Below are positions 1-5,077 of a stretch of DNA of 5,252 nucleotides, in pieces. The DNA is taken from NCBI GenBank assembly GCA_937895465.1, contig CALAYY010000111.1:1-5252 (forward strand), read 5' to 3'. Source of the stretch: an uncultured Clostridia bacterium (lineage in GTDB: Bacteria; Bacillota; Clostridia; Christensenellales; DUVY01). The stretch's first letter is position 1. Each line of letters starts with the position of its first letter. The position numbers and the translations under genes are program-made. Below the pieces are notes generated by a model. The model ran no database searches and had not been told where the DNA came from. It saw only the letters and a program-made list of their open reading frames with translations.

Positions 1-160
1 CCATCCAGTCCATTGTTGCGGCGCCTTCGTGTGTTTCGCCTATTTTATGAACTTTACCGGTATAAAATAATATACGCTCTGATGTCGTGGTTTTACCTGC
101 ATCAATATGCGCCATTATACCGAAGTTTCTTGTTTTTTCCAAACTGAATTGTCTTGGCAT
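1..160 (-). CDS. fusA: Translation elongation factor G, N-terminal fragment (cut by window edge)
   Basis: EF-G is the ribosomal GTPase that drives tRNA-mRNA translocation and, with RRF, ribosome recycling in the cytoplasm. Only the first 53 codons lie here; the gene runs off the left edge, so this is a window cut and not a truncation. The protein starts MPRQFSLEKTRNFGIMAHID. The G1 P-loop AHIDAGKT spans residues 17-24, and the start of switch I, with HKIGETHEGAATMDW, spans residues 38-52; both are hallmark EF-G sequence. The start ATG is preceded by AGGAGA five bases upstream. It follows rpsG in the usual str-operon order but across a rather long gap of 196 bases. EF-Tu would be expected next, outside the window. 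Identification is secure. Confidence 0.96.
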   Translation of the reverse strand, partial: MPRQFSLEKTRNFGIMAHIDAGKTTTSERILFYTGKVHKIGETHEGAATMDWM

Positions 161-356
161 TGTCTTCTCCTAACTGTACTTTTCGATAAGACAGTACTTT
201 AGTTTTTCCATTTTCCCTATCATGTTGTTCAGGCTTTTTTAGCCTGTTTTAGTCTATACACAAAAAATCAGCCATTAGCCTTTTTTTTGTGCATTGGTAC
301 TAACTATATTATTATATTATTTGATGAGAAAGAAAAAATATTTCGTTTTTAAAAAA
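161..356 (-). promoter_or_regulatory. rpsG-fusA spacer with inverted repeats and possible internal promoter
   Basis: This 196-base, very AT-rich gap is long for an str operon. On the minus strand it holds a perfect TATAAT hexamer (311-316) with no good -35 element. Downstream of that is an A/U stem, CACAAAAAA/TTTTTTGTG (259-267 with 283-291). Next is a CAGGCT/AGCCTG hairpin (230-235 with 241-246). Neither hairpin has the GC stem plus U-tract of a clear terminator on this strand. Three GGCT copies, two in the first loop and one in the second hairpin, could compete for the one AGCC segment, so alternative folds are possible. GTACTTT occurs twice (plus-strand reading) just before the fusA ribosome-binding site. 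A role in adjusting fusA expression relative to rpsL-rpsG is inference only. Confidence 0.3.
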
Positions 357-827
357 TTAATAACGATAATGTGCAAAAGCCTTGTTAGCTTCAGCCATTT
401 TGTGAACATCTTCTTTCTTTTTTACAGCTCCGCCTGTATTATTGTATGCGTCAACAAGTTCGCCGGCTAATCTTTCTTTCATGGTCTTTTCTGACCTTTT
501 TCTAGAATAGGTTATCAGCCAGCGCAATCCAAGCGTCTGTCTTCTTTCGGGTCTGATTTCTATAGGCACCTGATAGGTTGAACCGCCTACTCTTCTTGCC
601 TTAACTTCAAGCACAGGCATTATATTATTAAGTGCCTGAGTGAAAATGGCAAGAGGCTCTGCCGAAAGCTTGGCTTGAGCGGCTTCAAACGCTTCATATA
701 CTATTGTCTGAGCTGTTCCTCTTTTTCCGTCATACATTACCTGATTGATTAACTTGGTAACTGTTTCTGACATATATACAGGATCGGGTAAAACTGTCCT
801 TTTGGGGACCCCGCTTCTTCTGGGCAT
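357..827 (-). CDS. rpsG: 30S ribosomal protein S7
   Basis: S7 is a primary 16S rRNA-binding protein that nucleates assembly of the 30S head and lines the E-site/mRNA exit channel. The 156-residue product has the usual bacterial length and near-universal S7 sequence: LPDPVY near residue 13, ALNNIMPVLEVKARRVGGST around 65-84, IRPERRQTLGLRW near 91-103, and the C-terminal KMAEANKAFAHYRY. The final residue is Tyr where many homologues have Trp. The start ATG follows GGAGG ten bases upstream. It lies 40 bases after rpsL and is surely co-transcribed with it. In E. coli S7 represses translation of its own operon by binding the rpsL-rpsG junction; this short spacer shows no obvious equivalent fold. 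No sign of damage. Confidence 0.98.
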   Translation of the reverse strand: MPRRSGVPKRTVLPDPVYMSETVTKLINQVMYDGKRGTAQTIVYEAFEAAQAKLSAEPLAIFTQALNNIMPVLEVKARRVGGSTYQVPIEIRPERRQTLGLRWLITYSRKRSEKTMKERLAGELVDAYNNTGGAVKKKEDVHKMAEANKAFAHYRY

Positions 828-867
828 AAAACTTTAAACCTCCAAATTGTAAATGTCTTTCATCCGA

Positions 868-1239
868 TTATTTGGGACGCTTTGCGCCGTATTTTGATCT
901 TGACTGCTTACGGTTAGCAACACCTAATGTATCAAGCGCACCGCGAACTATATGGTATCTTACGCCGGGAAGGTCTTTCACTCTTCCTCCGCGAATTAAT
1001 ACCACGCTGTGCTCCTGAAGATTGTGACCGATACCAGGAATATAAACGGTACCTTCCATCTTATTAATAAGGCGTACTCTGGCAATCTTTCTCAGCGCTG
1101 AGTTAGGCTTTTTGGGCGTGGTAGTAGTAACAGAAAGACATACACCTCTTTTTTGGGGGTTTCCCTGCAAAATAGGAGATTCTGTCTTCTTTACGATTTT
1201 CTTTCTGCCATGCTTAATAAGCTGATTAATTGTAGGCAT
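868..1239 (-). CDS. rpsL: 30S ribosomal protein S12
   Basis: S12 sits at the decoding centre of the 30S subunit and controls accuracy of tRNA selection. The 123-residue protein carries CPQKRG-type sequence (here NPQKRGVC, 27-34), TTTPKKPNSALRK (39-51), GHNLQEHSVVLIRGGRVKDL from residue 71, and the C-terminal RSKYGAKRPK. Lys43 and Lys88, whose substitution gives streptomycin resistance, are both the susceptible type; Asp89 is the residue methylthiolated in some bacteria. The protein goes straight from the N-terminal extension to PQKRG, lacking the insertion of roughly a dozen residues found in many Firmicutes. The MEGTVYIPG stretch has Gly where most homologues have Val. An ideal GGAGG lies four bases before the ATG. 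It follows the L7Ae-family gene by 84 bases. Confidence 0.98.
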   Translation of the reverse strand: MPTINQLIKHGRKKIVKKTESPILQGNPQKRGVCLSVTTTTPKKPNSALRKIARVRLINKMEGTVYIPGIGHNLQEHSVVLIRGGRVKDLPGVRYHIVRGALDTLGVANRKQSRSKYGAKRPK

Positions 1240-1261
1240 ATTTCCTCCATGAAAAATGTTT

Positions 1262-1281
1262 GGGAATTTTTACTTATTCCC
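1262..1281 (-). repeat. Small hairpin between the L7Ae-family gene and rpsL
   Basis: A perfect 6-bp inverted repeat, GGGAAT/ATTCCC, with an 8-base loop lies 22 bases before the rpsL start on the minus strand. It is not followed directly by a U-tract, so I do not call it a terminator. It could be a processing or stability site in the L7Ae-rpsL mRNA, or chance. Confidence 0.3.
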
Positions 1282-1323
1282 TGTAAGTTTTCGGATGAAC
1301 TTCTTTACAACCCATAAAGAAAT

Positions 1324-1584
1324 TCAAGTTTTTTCTATACCGACAACCGCACTTGCGACATCTATCCCTGCTATCGTGCCAAGCTCATGCTTAGACGGAA
1401 ATATGATAATTTCCGTATTGTGCTTTTTGCACGCCTCAGTAACTTTGCCGCAAAGGCTCTCGTCTGCATCTGATGCCAAGATTACACACCGTAAAGCATC
1501 TTTTGCACACGCACTCAATACCTGTTTTGTTCCAACAAGTATTGAAGAATTGTTGATAAGTTTTATAATTTCAGCGTTACTCAT
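1324..1584 (-). CDS. L7Ae-family ribosomal/K-turn RNA-binding protein (YbxF-like)
   Basis: This 86-residue protein belongs to the L7Ae/L30e/S12e/Gadd45 family. Bacterial members in this position (YbxF of Bacillus) bind K-turn RNA motifs and associate with the ribosome; their exact role is unsettled. Diagnostic sequence is ILVGTKQVLSACAKDALRCV near residues 15-34, then ILASDAD, and the C-terminal LGTIAGIDVASAVVGI, the classic RNA-contacting loop region. The start is fixed by an in-frame TAA three codons upstream. There is no well-spaced Shine-Dalgarno sequence: the nearest AAGGA ends about 19 bases away, so initiation may be weak. It is the first gene of the L7Ae-rpsL-rpsG-fusA transcript, with two sigma70-type promoters just upstream. 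In Firmicutes rpoC usually precedes it; here it does not. Confidence 0.9.
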   Translation of the reverse strand: MSNAEIIKLINNSSILVGTKQVLSACAKDALRCVILASDADESLCGKVTEACKKHNTEIIIFPSKHELGTIAGIDVASAVVGIEKT

Positions 1585-1631
1585 TATCTGTTAACAAATC
1601 GCATCCTTAATATCTTGCGTTAATAAATAAT

Positions 1632-1660
1632 AGTTTACCACGCAAAAAAATGCGTGTCAA
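1632..1660 (-). promoter_or_regulatory. Proximal sigma70-type promoter (P2) of the L7Ae-rpsL-rpsG-fusA operon
   Basis: A perfect -35 TTGACA (1655-1660) is separated by exactly 17 bases from TAAACT (1632-1637), a 4/6 match to the -10 consensus, on the minus strand. Transcription would start near 1625, giving a leader of about 40 bases before the L7Ae-family ATG. The spacer contains an inverted repeat, CACGCA/TGCGTG (1639-1644 with 1651-1656), around a run of A/T, which could act as an operator or an RNA hairpin. Predicted from sequence only. Confidence 0.7.
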
Positions 1661-1669
1661 TTTTCACGC
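1639..1669 (-). promoter_or_regulatory. Overlapping GCGTG/CACGC repeats: attenuator-like element in the P1 leader
   Basis: In minus-strand order the element has GCGTG (1665-1669), CACGCA (1651-1656), a T-run, then TGCGTG (1639-1644). The middle segment can pair with either neighbour. Pairing with the first gives a 5-bp hairpin followed directly by A and seven T, which resembles a weak terminator. Pairing with the third gives a 6-bp hairpin that buries the T-run in its loop. That is the geometry of a mutually exclusive terminator/antiterminator pair. The stems are short and the same bases form the P2 -35 box, so an operator role is equally possible. Confidence 0.35.
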
Positions 1670-1675
1670 CCAAAC

Positions 1676-1704
1676 AGTATATTATTAAATGTCGTTGGAG
1701 TCAA
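1676..1704 (-). promoter_or_regulatory. Distal sigma70-type promoter (P1) of the L7Ae-rpsL-rpsG-fusA operon
   Basis: TTGACT (1699-1704) and TATACT (1676-1681) are 5/6 matches to the -35 and -10 consensus with an optimal 17-base spacing, on the minus strand. Transcription would start near 1669, immediately upstream of the P2 -35 box, so P1 transcripts run through P2 and carry the GCGTG/CACGC repeats in their 5' end. Tandem strong promoters are common for ribosomal operons. Confidence 0.7.
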
Positions 1705-1855
1705 GTATTTTTAATAGGACTAACAAGGTTTTTGTCAGCACTTGGTTATTAAAGCTATGAAAATTAGACTTATTAAAATGCTTAGACTTAAATATCTTAG
1801 CAAAATATGGGTGATAGAAAATATCTTTTCCCACTCCTTTTAATTGTTGCTTCAA
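1685..1855 (-). other. Unassigned short open frame (56 codons) after the specificity gene
   Basis: A frame open for 56 codons begins with TTG overlapping the TGA stop of the specificity gene and ends in TAA at 1685-1687. An internal GTG would give 49 residues beginning VGKDIFYHPYFAKIF. I recognise no family. The composition is Lys/Asn/Phe-rich with a leucine-rich stretch near the end (TKTLLVLLKIL). No usable Shine-Dalgarno site precedes either start, and the frame runs into promoter P1, which argues against a working gene. It may be a chance opening in AT-rich DNA or the remnant of a lost third gene of the RM operon. Confidence 0.2.
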
Positions 1856-2916
1856 TTATGGCTTTTATTGCTATATTCTAAATACAAATTATACTTATTC
1901 AACATCATATTTTTTATATATTGTTCCATATATTCATAATCAGGTTGCCCTTGCTCATTTATAGGTACTAAAATTTTTTGTCTTGCCATTCTGTAGCCAT
2001 TAAATTTATAACCATATGTGTATTTTATTTTTTGTTGTTTTATAATCGTACTGAAAAACAAGAGCACATATTTATTATCGCTTATATTTTTTAAATGTAG
2101 TCTTTTTACATCATCAGAAAAAACGCATTCATAATTATGATAAAAACTTTCCACTACACTACCATTATAATTCACACCGAGAACATTTCTGTCTAAAGTT
2201 GAATTTATTGTTTTAATCCAATTGGTAATACCATTATTAGAATCAGTTGACCCAATAAATGGCGTTTTTCCAAGATCCATATCAGCGGTTGTCAATCTTT
2301 TTCCTGCTTTTATAACAAATAATCCTTCATCACCGCCAATAAAATACTCTTTCCATTCTTTTTCTTCAAGTGTAGGAATTTCTTTATATTCAAGCTTTAC
2401 GATTTTTTCTTTAACATAATCTAAATATTCTTGCTTTTTTGATGTTTCTCGTTCTCTTACATAATTTTCCATAAAACCATAATCTAGTTGCCCTTGCTCA
2501 TTTATAGGCAGTAAAAATCTTTTCTTCAACAATCTTTTTGGAATCATTCCATAACCATACGAAAAGGAATTAGCTGTACTTTTAGCAACCACAACTTTAA
2601 AGAACAACCAAGAGTATTTATTAAAATTATTATTTTTAAGATAATACATTTTGTTTCCAGTTATATACTTAAAAGGTTGAAAGAAGAAATCGGCATTTTC
2701 AGCACCAAATGTTAAAGTATTAGCAGGATTTAATTTATATTTCATTTTATTAACCGTAAAAGAAAGCCCATTGTTTTTACTTGTTCTTGTAATATAAGCT
2801 ATCCCTTTTGGATCATTTGTTAAGCTATAAATATGAAATGCTTTTGAATTTTTGCAAACAACATTTGCTTCCGCAAAGGTAAACTCCTTCCATTCTCTAT
2901 CATTCAGACTTAGCAT
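1852..2916 (-). CDS. Specificity (S/B) subunit of a BcgI-like Type IIB restriction-modification system
   Basis: This protein selects the DNA target for both cutting and methylation. The 354-residue chain has two target-recognition halves. The first runs from EWKEFTF (residues 8-14) to a conserved LPINEQGQxDYxxME block (136-150); the second from EWKEYFI (187-193), through GKRLT (205-209) and FIGSTDSNNGITN (220-232), to VPINEQGQPDYEYME (317-331). Each half ends in a helical, coil-like segment. This matches the Methylase_S family, and two halves in one chain imply a bipartite target; the sequence itself cannot be predicted. Length is close to the roughly 340 residues I recall for the BcgI B subunit. 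ATGs exist at 2973, 2925 and 2916. GAGGGG sits one base before the 2925 ATG and ten before the 2916 ATG, so I chose 2916; 2925 remains possible. It overlaps the upstream methylase/nuclease gene by 17 nt, implying coupled translation. Confidence 0.87.
   Translation of the reverse strand: MLSLNDREWKEFTFAEANVVCKNSKAFHIYSLTNDPKGIAYITRTSKNNGLSFTVNKMKYKLNPANTLTFGAENADFFFQPFKYITGNKMYYLKNNNFNKYSWLFFKVVVAKSTANSFSYGYGMIPKRLLKKRFLLPINEQGQLDYGFMENYVRERETSKKQEYLDYVKEKIVKLEYKEIPTLEEKEWKEYFIGGDEGLFVIKAGKRLTTADMDLGKTPFIGSTDSNNGITNWIKTINSTLDRNVLGVNYNGSVVESFYHNYECVFSDDVKRLHLKNISDNKYVLLFFSTIIKQQKIKYTYGYKFNGYRMARQKILVPINEQGQPDYEYMEQYIKNMMLNKYNLYLEYSNKSHN
1944..2508 (-). repeat. 22-bp perfect direct repeat inside the specificity gene (1944-1965 and 2487-2508)
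   Basis: The two copies encode the PINEQGQ block that closes each target-recognition half. They are identical over 22 bases, 543 bases (181 codons) apart and in the same frame, and similarity continues at lower identity for some 20 bases on the 3' side of the gene. Identity at every wobble position is more than protein conservation needs, suggesting recent duplication or gene conversion. Such repeats can serve as recombination points for exchange of recognition domains. Confidence 0.8.
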
Positions 2917-4822
2917 TTTTTTCATTCCCCTCAAAGAGATATTTCCTGCCCTGCATAACCATAGAAAATTCAAAAGATAAGTAGTCGCTTATTGTTTTAT
3001 CAAAATTTGCCTCTATTGGAATTTCATCATTAAAATAATAAAAGCTATGCAACCATTCGTCTGTCGCTTCAATAGTTGTATAAACACAAAACTTAGTTTC
3101 AGCTTCTATTCTGTTAAACCAAACATCAAGTAAATGTTGTTTTTTATCCTTAGCAGATTCCGTTTCAACAAGTCCTATATGCGGAGCAACTCTATAGCCA
3201 TCATTTTCAAAATTTATAAATTTACATATTTTGTCTTCAGGATGTGGTTCTCCTGCTATAAACACAGCAATACAAGGAACTGTCCCAACCCCATAAAATG
3301 TATCTTTATTTAATGAAATAACACCTTCCAGAGTGTGGTACTTTAAAATATTTTCTTTTATTGCTTGTTCTTCTTTGCTTTTACCAGTCATAGCTGATTG
3401 AGGAACAATTACAATACATCTTGCACCAATAGTTAAAGAATTAAGCAAATGCTCTGTAAAAGCAATTTCATATAAATATGGATTCTGTTTTGAACCTTGA
3501 GAATAAGGCGGATTCATCATTCCAACTGTTGCTTGTTTTAATTGTAACTTACTAGAATCTTGTTTTAAAAAATCATCATTTATGAGGTTGCTTTTTCCAT
3601 CACCACGCAAAATCATATTAGTTGTTGCAATAGTAAACATATCTGAACGCAACTCTATCCCATGCAGTTGCTTTTGCTTTATGTTCTTTTTCTCATAATC
3701 CGTTGTAGCCTTTAATAACATATTGTGCATAGCTGCTATTAAAAAGCCTGCAGTTCCGCAACAAGGATCAAATATATAGTCTGTAGTTTTGAGGTCTGCC
3801 AAATCACAAAAAAGTTGTGTTATATGTTTTGGGGTTAAGATTATTCCAAGCGTCTGACCGTCTCCACCCGAATAACTCATGAATTCGCCATAAAATCTTC
3901 CTACATAATCTTCCGAGCTTTTTATATATCTTATAGATCTATATATTTTTTCGTGTAGAAACTCTGCATAATGTTTTAGAGGTGTCTTTCCAAGATTGGG
4001 ATTTATTTCATTAAGTATTACAGTATCTTTTATAAAGGCAAATTGACTTAATATTTTATCTTTCTTTACTTCAGGAGCGACTTTGGCTCTTTGTAAATTT
4101 GAGGATATAGCATCATAGATTTTTTGACCGTCTGTTTTTATGGTGTCGCCTGTCAAATCAGATATAGAAAAATTTTTAAATTCGCTTTCTCTTAGAGCCA
4201 ATAATATTCCTGATACTATAATCGGCTTTTCTGTATCCAACAAATTACCGTAATTTCTCAAATCCTCATGTAAAACTGCTGCATCTTTTATTATTTCGCT
4301 TGTTTCTTTTTCCGTGTCTGTATCTTCTTTGAGAACTTCTCTTGTGTAATATTCATCGATATTGTATTTATGAAAGGATATGAAAGATTCCACCTCAGGA
4401 AGTTCTCTATAATATTCTGTTTCGTCTATATATATAGGTGTGATTTTATGTTTCTTTTCGTCACCTGATATTCCAAAAGCAAAAATTTTCTTATATGTTG
4501 TGCTGTTTGCTAAGTGTTTTGCATAAAAGACGGCACCATTTACAGCATAATCTATTACAGCTTTTACTTCTTGACTTATTAAGCCTTTGTCATCAAGTTT
4601 TAAATGCCTGCTTAAAGCTGCCTTATCTTCTATAACAAGCAAATAATCTTTTACTACTGCAATATATTCTGGAAAGCCTATATTTCCTGTGCCTTTTTTA
4701 GAAGCTGTCTTCAAAGCATTATTTATTTCTACAATGGAGCTGCCTTGTGAATCTGCTTTAATATCTGCTTGTTTTAATAGCTCATATACCCATAAATCTG
4801 TTTTCACTTCTTTTTTAGCCAT
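2900..4822 (-). CDS. Fused restriction nuclease/adenine-N6 methyltransferase (A subunit) of a BcgI-like Type IIB system
   Basis: The 640-residue protein would both cut unmodified DNA and methylate adenine using S-adenosylmethionine. The N-terminal ~150 residues carry a PD-(D/E)xK-like nuclease signature: a helix Glu (32), PE (51-52), then VIEDK with Glu65 and Lys67. The methyltransferase domain follows: TPKHITQLF (330-338), SAM-binding motif I DPCCGTAGF (352-360), GIEL (388-391) and catalytic NPPY (437-440), typical of HsdM-type gamma-class enzymes. The length is near the ~640 residues I recall for the BcgI A subunit, longer than a plain HsdM, which fits the nuclease fusion; no HsdR is nearby. 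Two ATGs compete, at 4828 and 4822; AGGGG lies two bases before the first and eight before the second, so 4822 (MAKKE) is preferred. The C-terminus overlaps the specificity gene. A plain Type I HsdM with an HSDR_N-like extension is the alternative reading. All catalytic motifs look intact. Confidence 0.88.
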   Translation of the reverse strand: MAKKEVKTDLWVYELLKQADIKADSQGSSIVEINNALKTASKKGTGNIGFPEYIAVVKDYLLVIEDKAALSRHLKLDDKGLISQEVKAVIDYAVNGAVFYAKHLANSTTYKKIFAFGISGDEKKHKITPIYIDETEYYRELPEVESFISFHKYNIDEYYTREVLKEDTDTEKETSEIIKDAAVLHEDLRNYGNLLDTEKPIIVSGILLALRESEFKNFSISDLTGDTIKTDGQKIYDAISSNLQRAKVAPEVKKDKILSQFAFIKDTVILNEINPNLGKTPLKHYAEFLHEKIYRSIRYIKSSEDYVGRFYGEFMSYSGGDGQTLGIILTPKHITQLFCDLADLKTTDYIFDPCCGTAGFLIAAMHNMLLKATTDYEKKNIKQKQLHGIELRSDMFTIATTNMILRGDGKSNLINDDFLKQDSSKLQLKQATVGMMNPPYSQGSKQNPYLYEIAFTEHLLNSLTIGARCIVIVPQSAMTGKSKEEQAIKENILKYHTLEGVISLNKDTFYGVGTVPCIAVFIAGEPHPEDKICKFINFENDGYRVAPHIGLVETESAKDKKQHLLDVWFNRIEAETKFCVYTTIEATDEWLHSFYYFNDEIPIEANFDKTISDYLSFEFSMVMQGRKYLFEGNEKNAKSE

Positions 4823-4836
4823 TTTCATATCCCCTA

Positions 4837-4928
4837 AGCATCTTAAAATCTTGATATCAAATTTTTATAGATAAATACATTATATCAAAAATATTAACAT
4901 AAATGTACTAAAAATGCATAAAGATGCT
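4837..4928 (-). repeat. 8-bp inverted repeat flanking the RM promoter
   Basis: AGCATCTT (4837-4844) and AAGATGCT (4921-4928) bracket the predicted RM promoter and its leader; the inner copy lies just before the AGGGG ribosome-binding site. It could be a looped operator or a long-range RNA stem, but an 8-bp match over 92 bases of AT-rich sequence may be chance. Confidence 0.25.
4879..4907 (-). promoter_or_regulatory. Predicted extended -10 promoter of the RM operon
   Basis: On the minus strand a perfect TATAAT (4879-4884) is preceded by TGA, forming an extended -10 TGnTATAAT (4879-4887). The hexamer 17 bases upstream, TACATT (4902-4907), is a poor -35 match, which an extended -10 can compensate for. 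Transcription would start near 4872, leaving a leader of about 50 bases before the A-subunit start. The two RM genes overlap and would share this transcript. No control (C) protein gene is visible. Confidence 0.55.
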
Positions 4929-4937
4929 GTTACTATC

Positions 4938-4966
4938 ATTATACTAAAAGATATTATGATTTAAAA
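4938..4966 (-). promoter_or_regulatory. Possible second, upstream RM promoter
   Basis: A perfect TATAAT (4938-4943) lies on the minus strand about 110 bases before the A-subunit start. The -35 hexamer at 17-base spacing is TTTTAA, only a 3/6 match, and there is no TG extension. It is weaker than the downstream candidate. Confidence 0.3.
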
Positions 4967-4973
4967 CAATTGA

Positions 4974-5000
4974 CTTTTTGCGGGCATGTACCGCAAAAAG
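4974..5000. repeat. Perfect 10-bp inverted repeat, not terminator-like
   Basis: CTTTTTGCGG and CCGCAAAAAG face each other across a 7-base loop. On both strands the T-run is on the 5' side of the stem and the A-run on the 3' side, the reverse of an intrinsic terminator, and no T-tract follows. It lies between the rRNA terminators and the RM promoters. Either an RNA hairpin or a protein-binding palindrome is possible. Confidence 0.6.
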
Positions 5001-5009
5001 GACTCCTCT

Positions 5010-5042
5010 AAAAAAGATCATCCGAAATGTAATTTCGGATGA
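5010..5042 (-). terminator. Second intrinsic terminator downstream of 16S rRNA
   Basis: An 11-bp perfect stem (5018-5028 with 5032-5042, core ATCCGAAAT/ATTTCGGAT) with a 3-base loop is followed on the minus strand by TC and six T (5010-5015). It begins where the first terminator's T-tract ends, so the two form a tandem back-up pair. Confidence 0.85.
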
Positions 5043-5077
5043 AAAAGAAAAACAGCTGTTACATTAGTAACAGCTGT
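5041..5077 (-). terminator. First intrinsic terminator downstream of 16S rRNA
   Basis: An 11-bp perfect stem, ACAGCTGTTAC/GTAACAGCTGT (5052-5062 with 5067-5077), with a 4-base loop is followed on the minus strand by TTTTCTTTTT. This is a canonical rho-independent terminator placed about 155 bases after the 16S 3' end. Confidence 0.9.

Noticed and set aside
230..250. CAGGCT/AGCCTG hairpin followed by TTTT on the plus strand, as a plus-strand terminator
   Set aside because: No plus-strand gene leads into it, and on the minus strand it lacks a T-tract.
1256..1594. 112-codon plus-strand open frame
   Set aside because: It lies antisense to the L7Ae-family gene, which is clearly homologous to a known family; the plus-strand translation resembles nothing and has no ribosome-binding site.
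1585..1670. A K-turn in the leader that the L7Ae-family protein might bind for autoregulation
   Set aside because: GA-containing segments occur in the GCGTG hairpin loop, but I could not place the required 3-nt bulge and tandem G-A pairs between two helices.
1764..1790. TTAGACTTA repeated twice at an 18-base interval (plus-strand reading), considered as an iteron or operator
   Set aside because: Only two copies of 9 bases in AT-rich DNA, inside an open frame of uncertain status; too weak to call.
1705..1851. Searched for a terminator after the specificity gene
   Set aside because: Only 4-5 bp AT-rich stems occur and none has a GC stem with a T-tract, so read-through from the RM operon into the str genes cannot be excluded.
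2222..2419. 65-codon plus-strand open frame
   Set aside because: It is antisense to the specificity gene, whose protein motifs run straight through this segment.
4689..4874. 61-codon plus-strand open frame
   Set aside because: It is antisense to the nuclease N-terminus and the RM promoter; no supporting signal.
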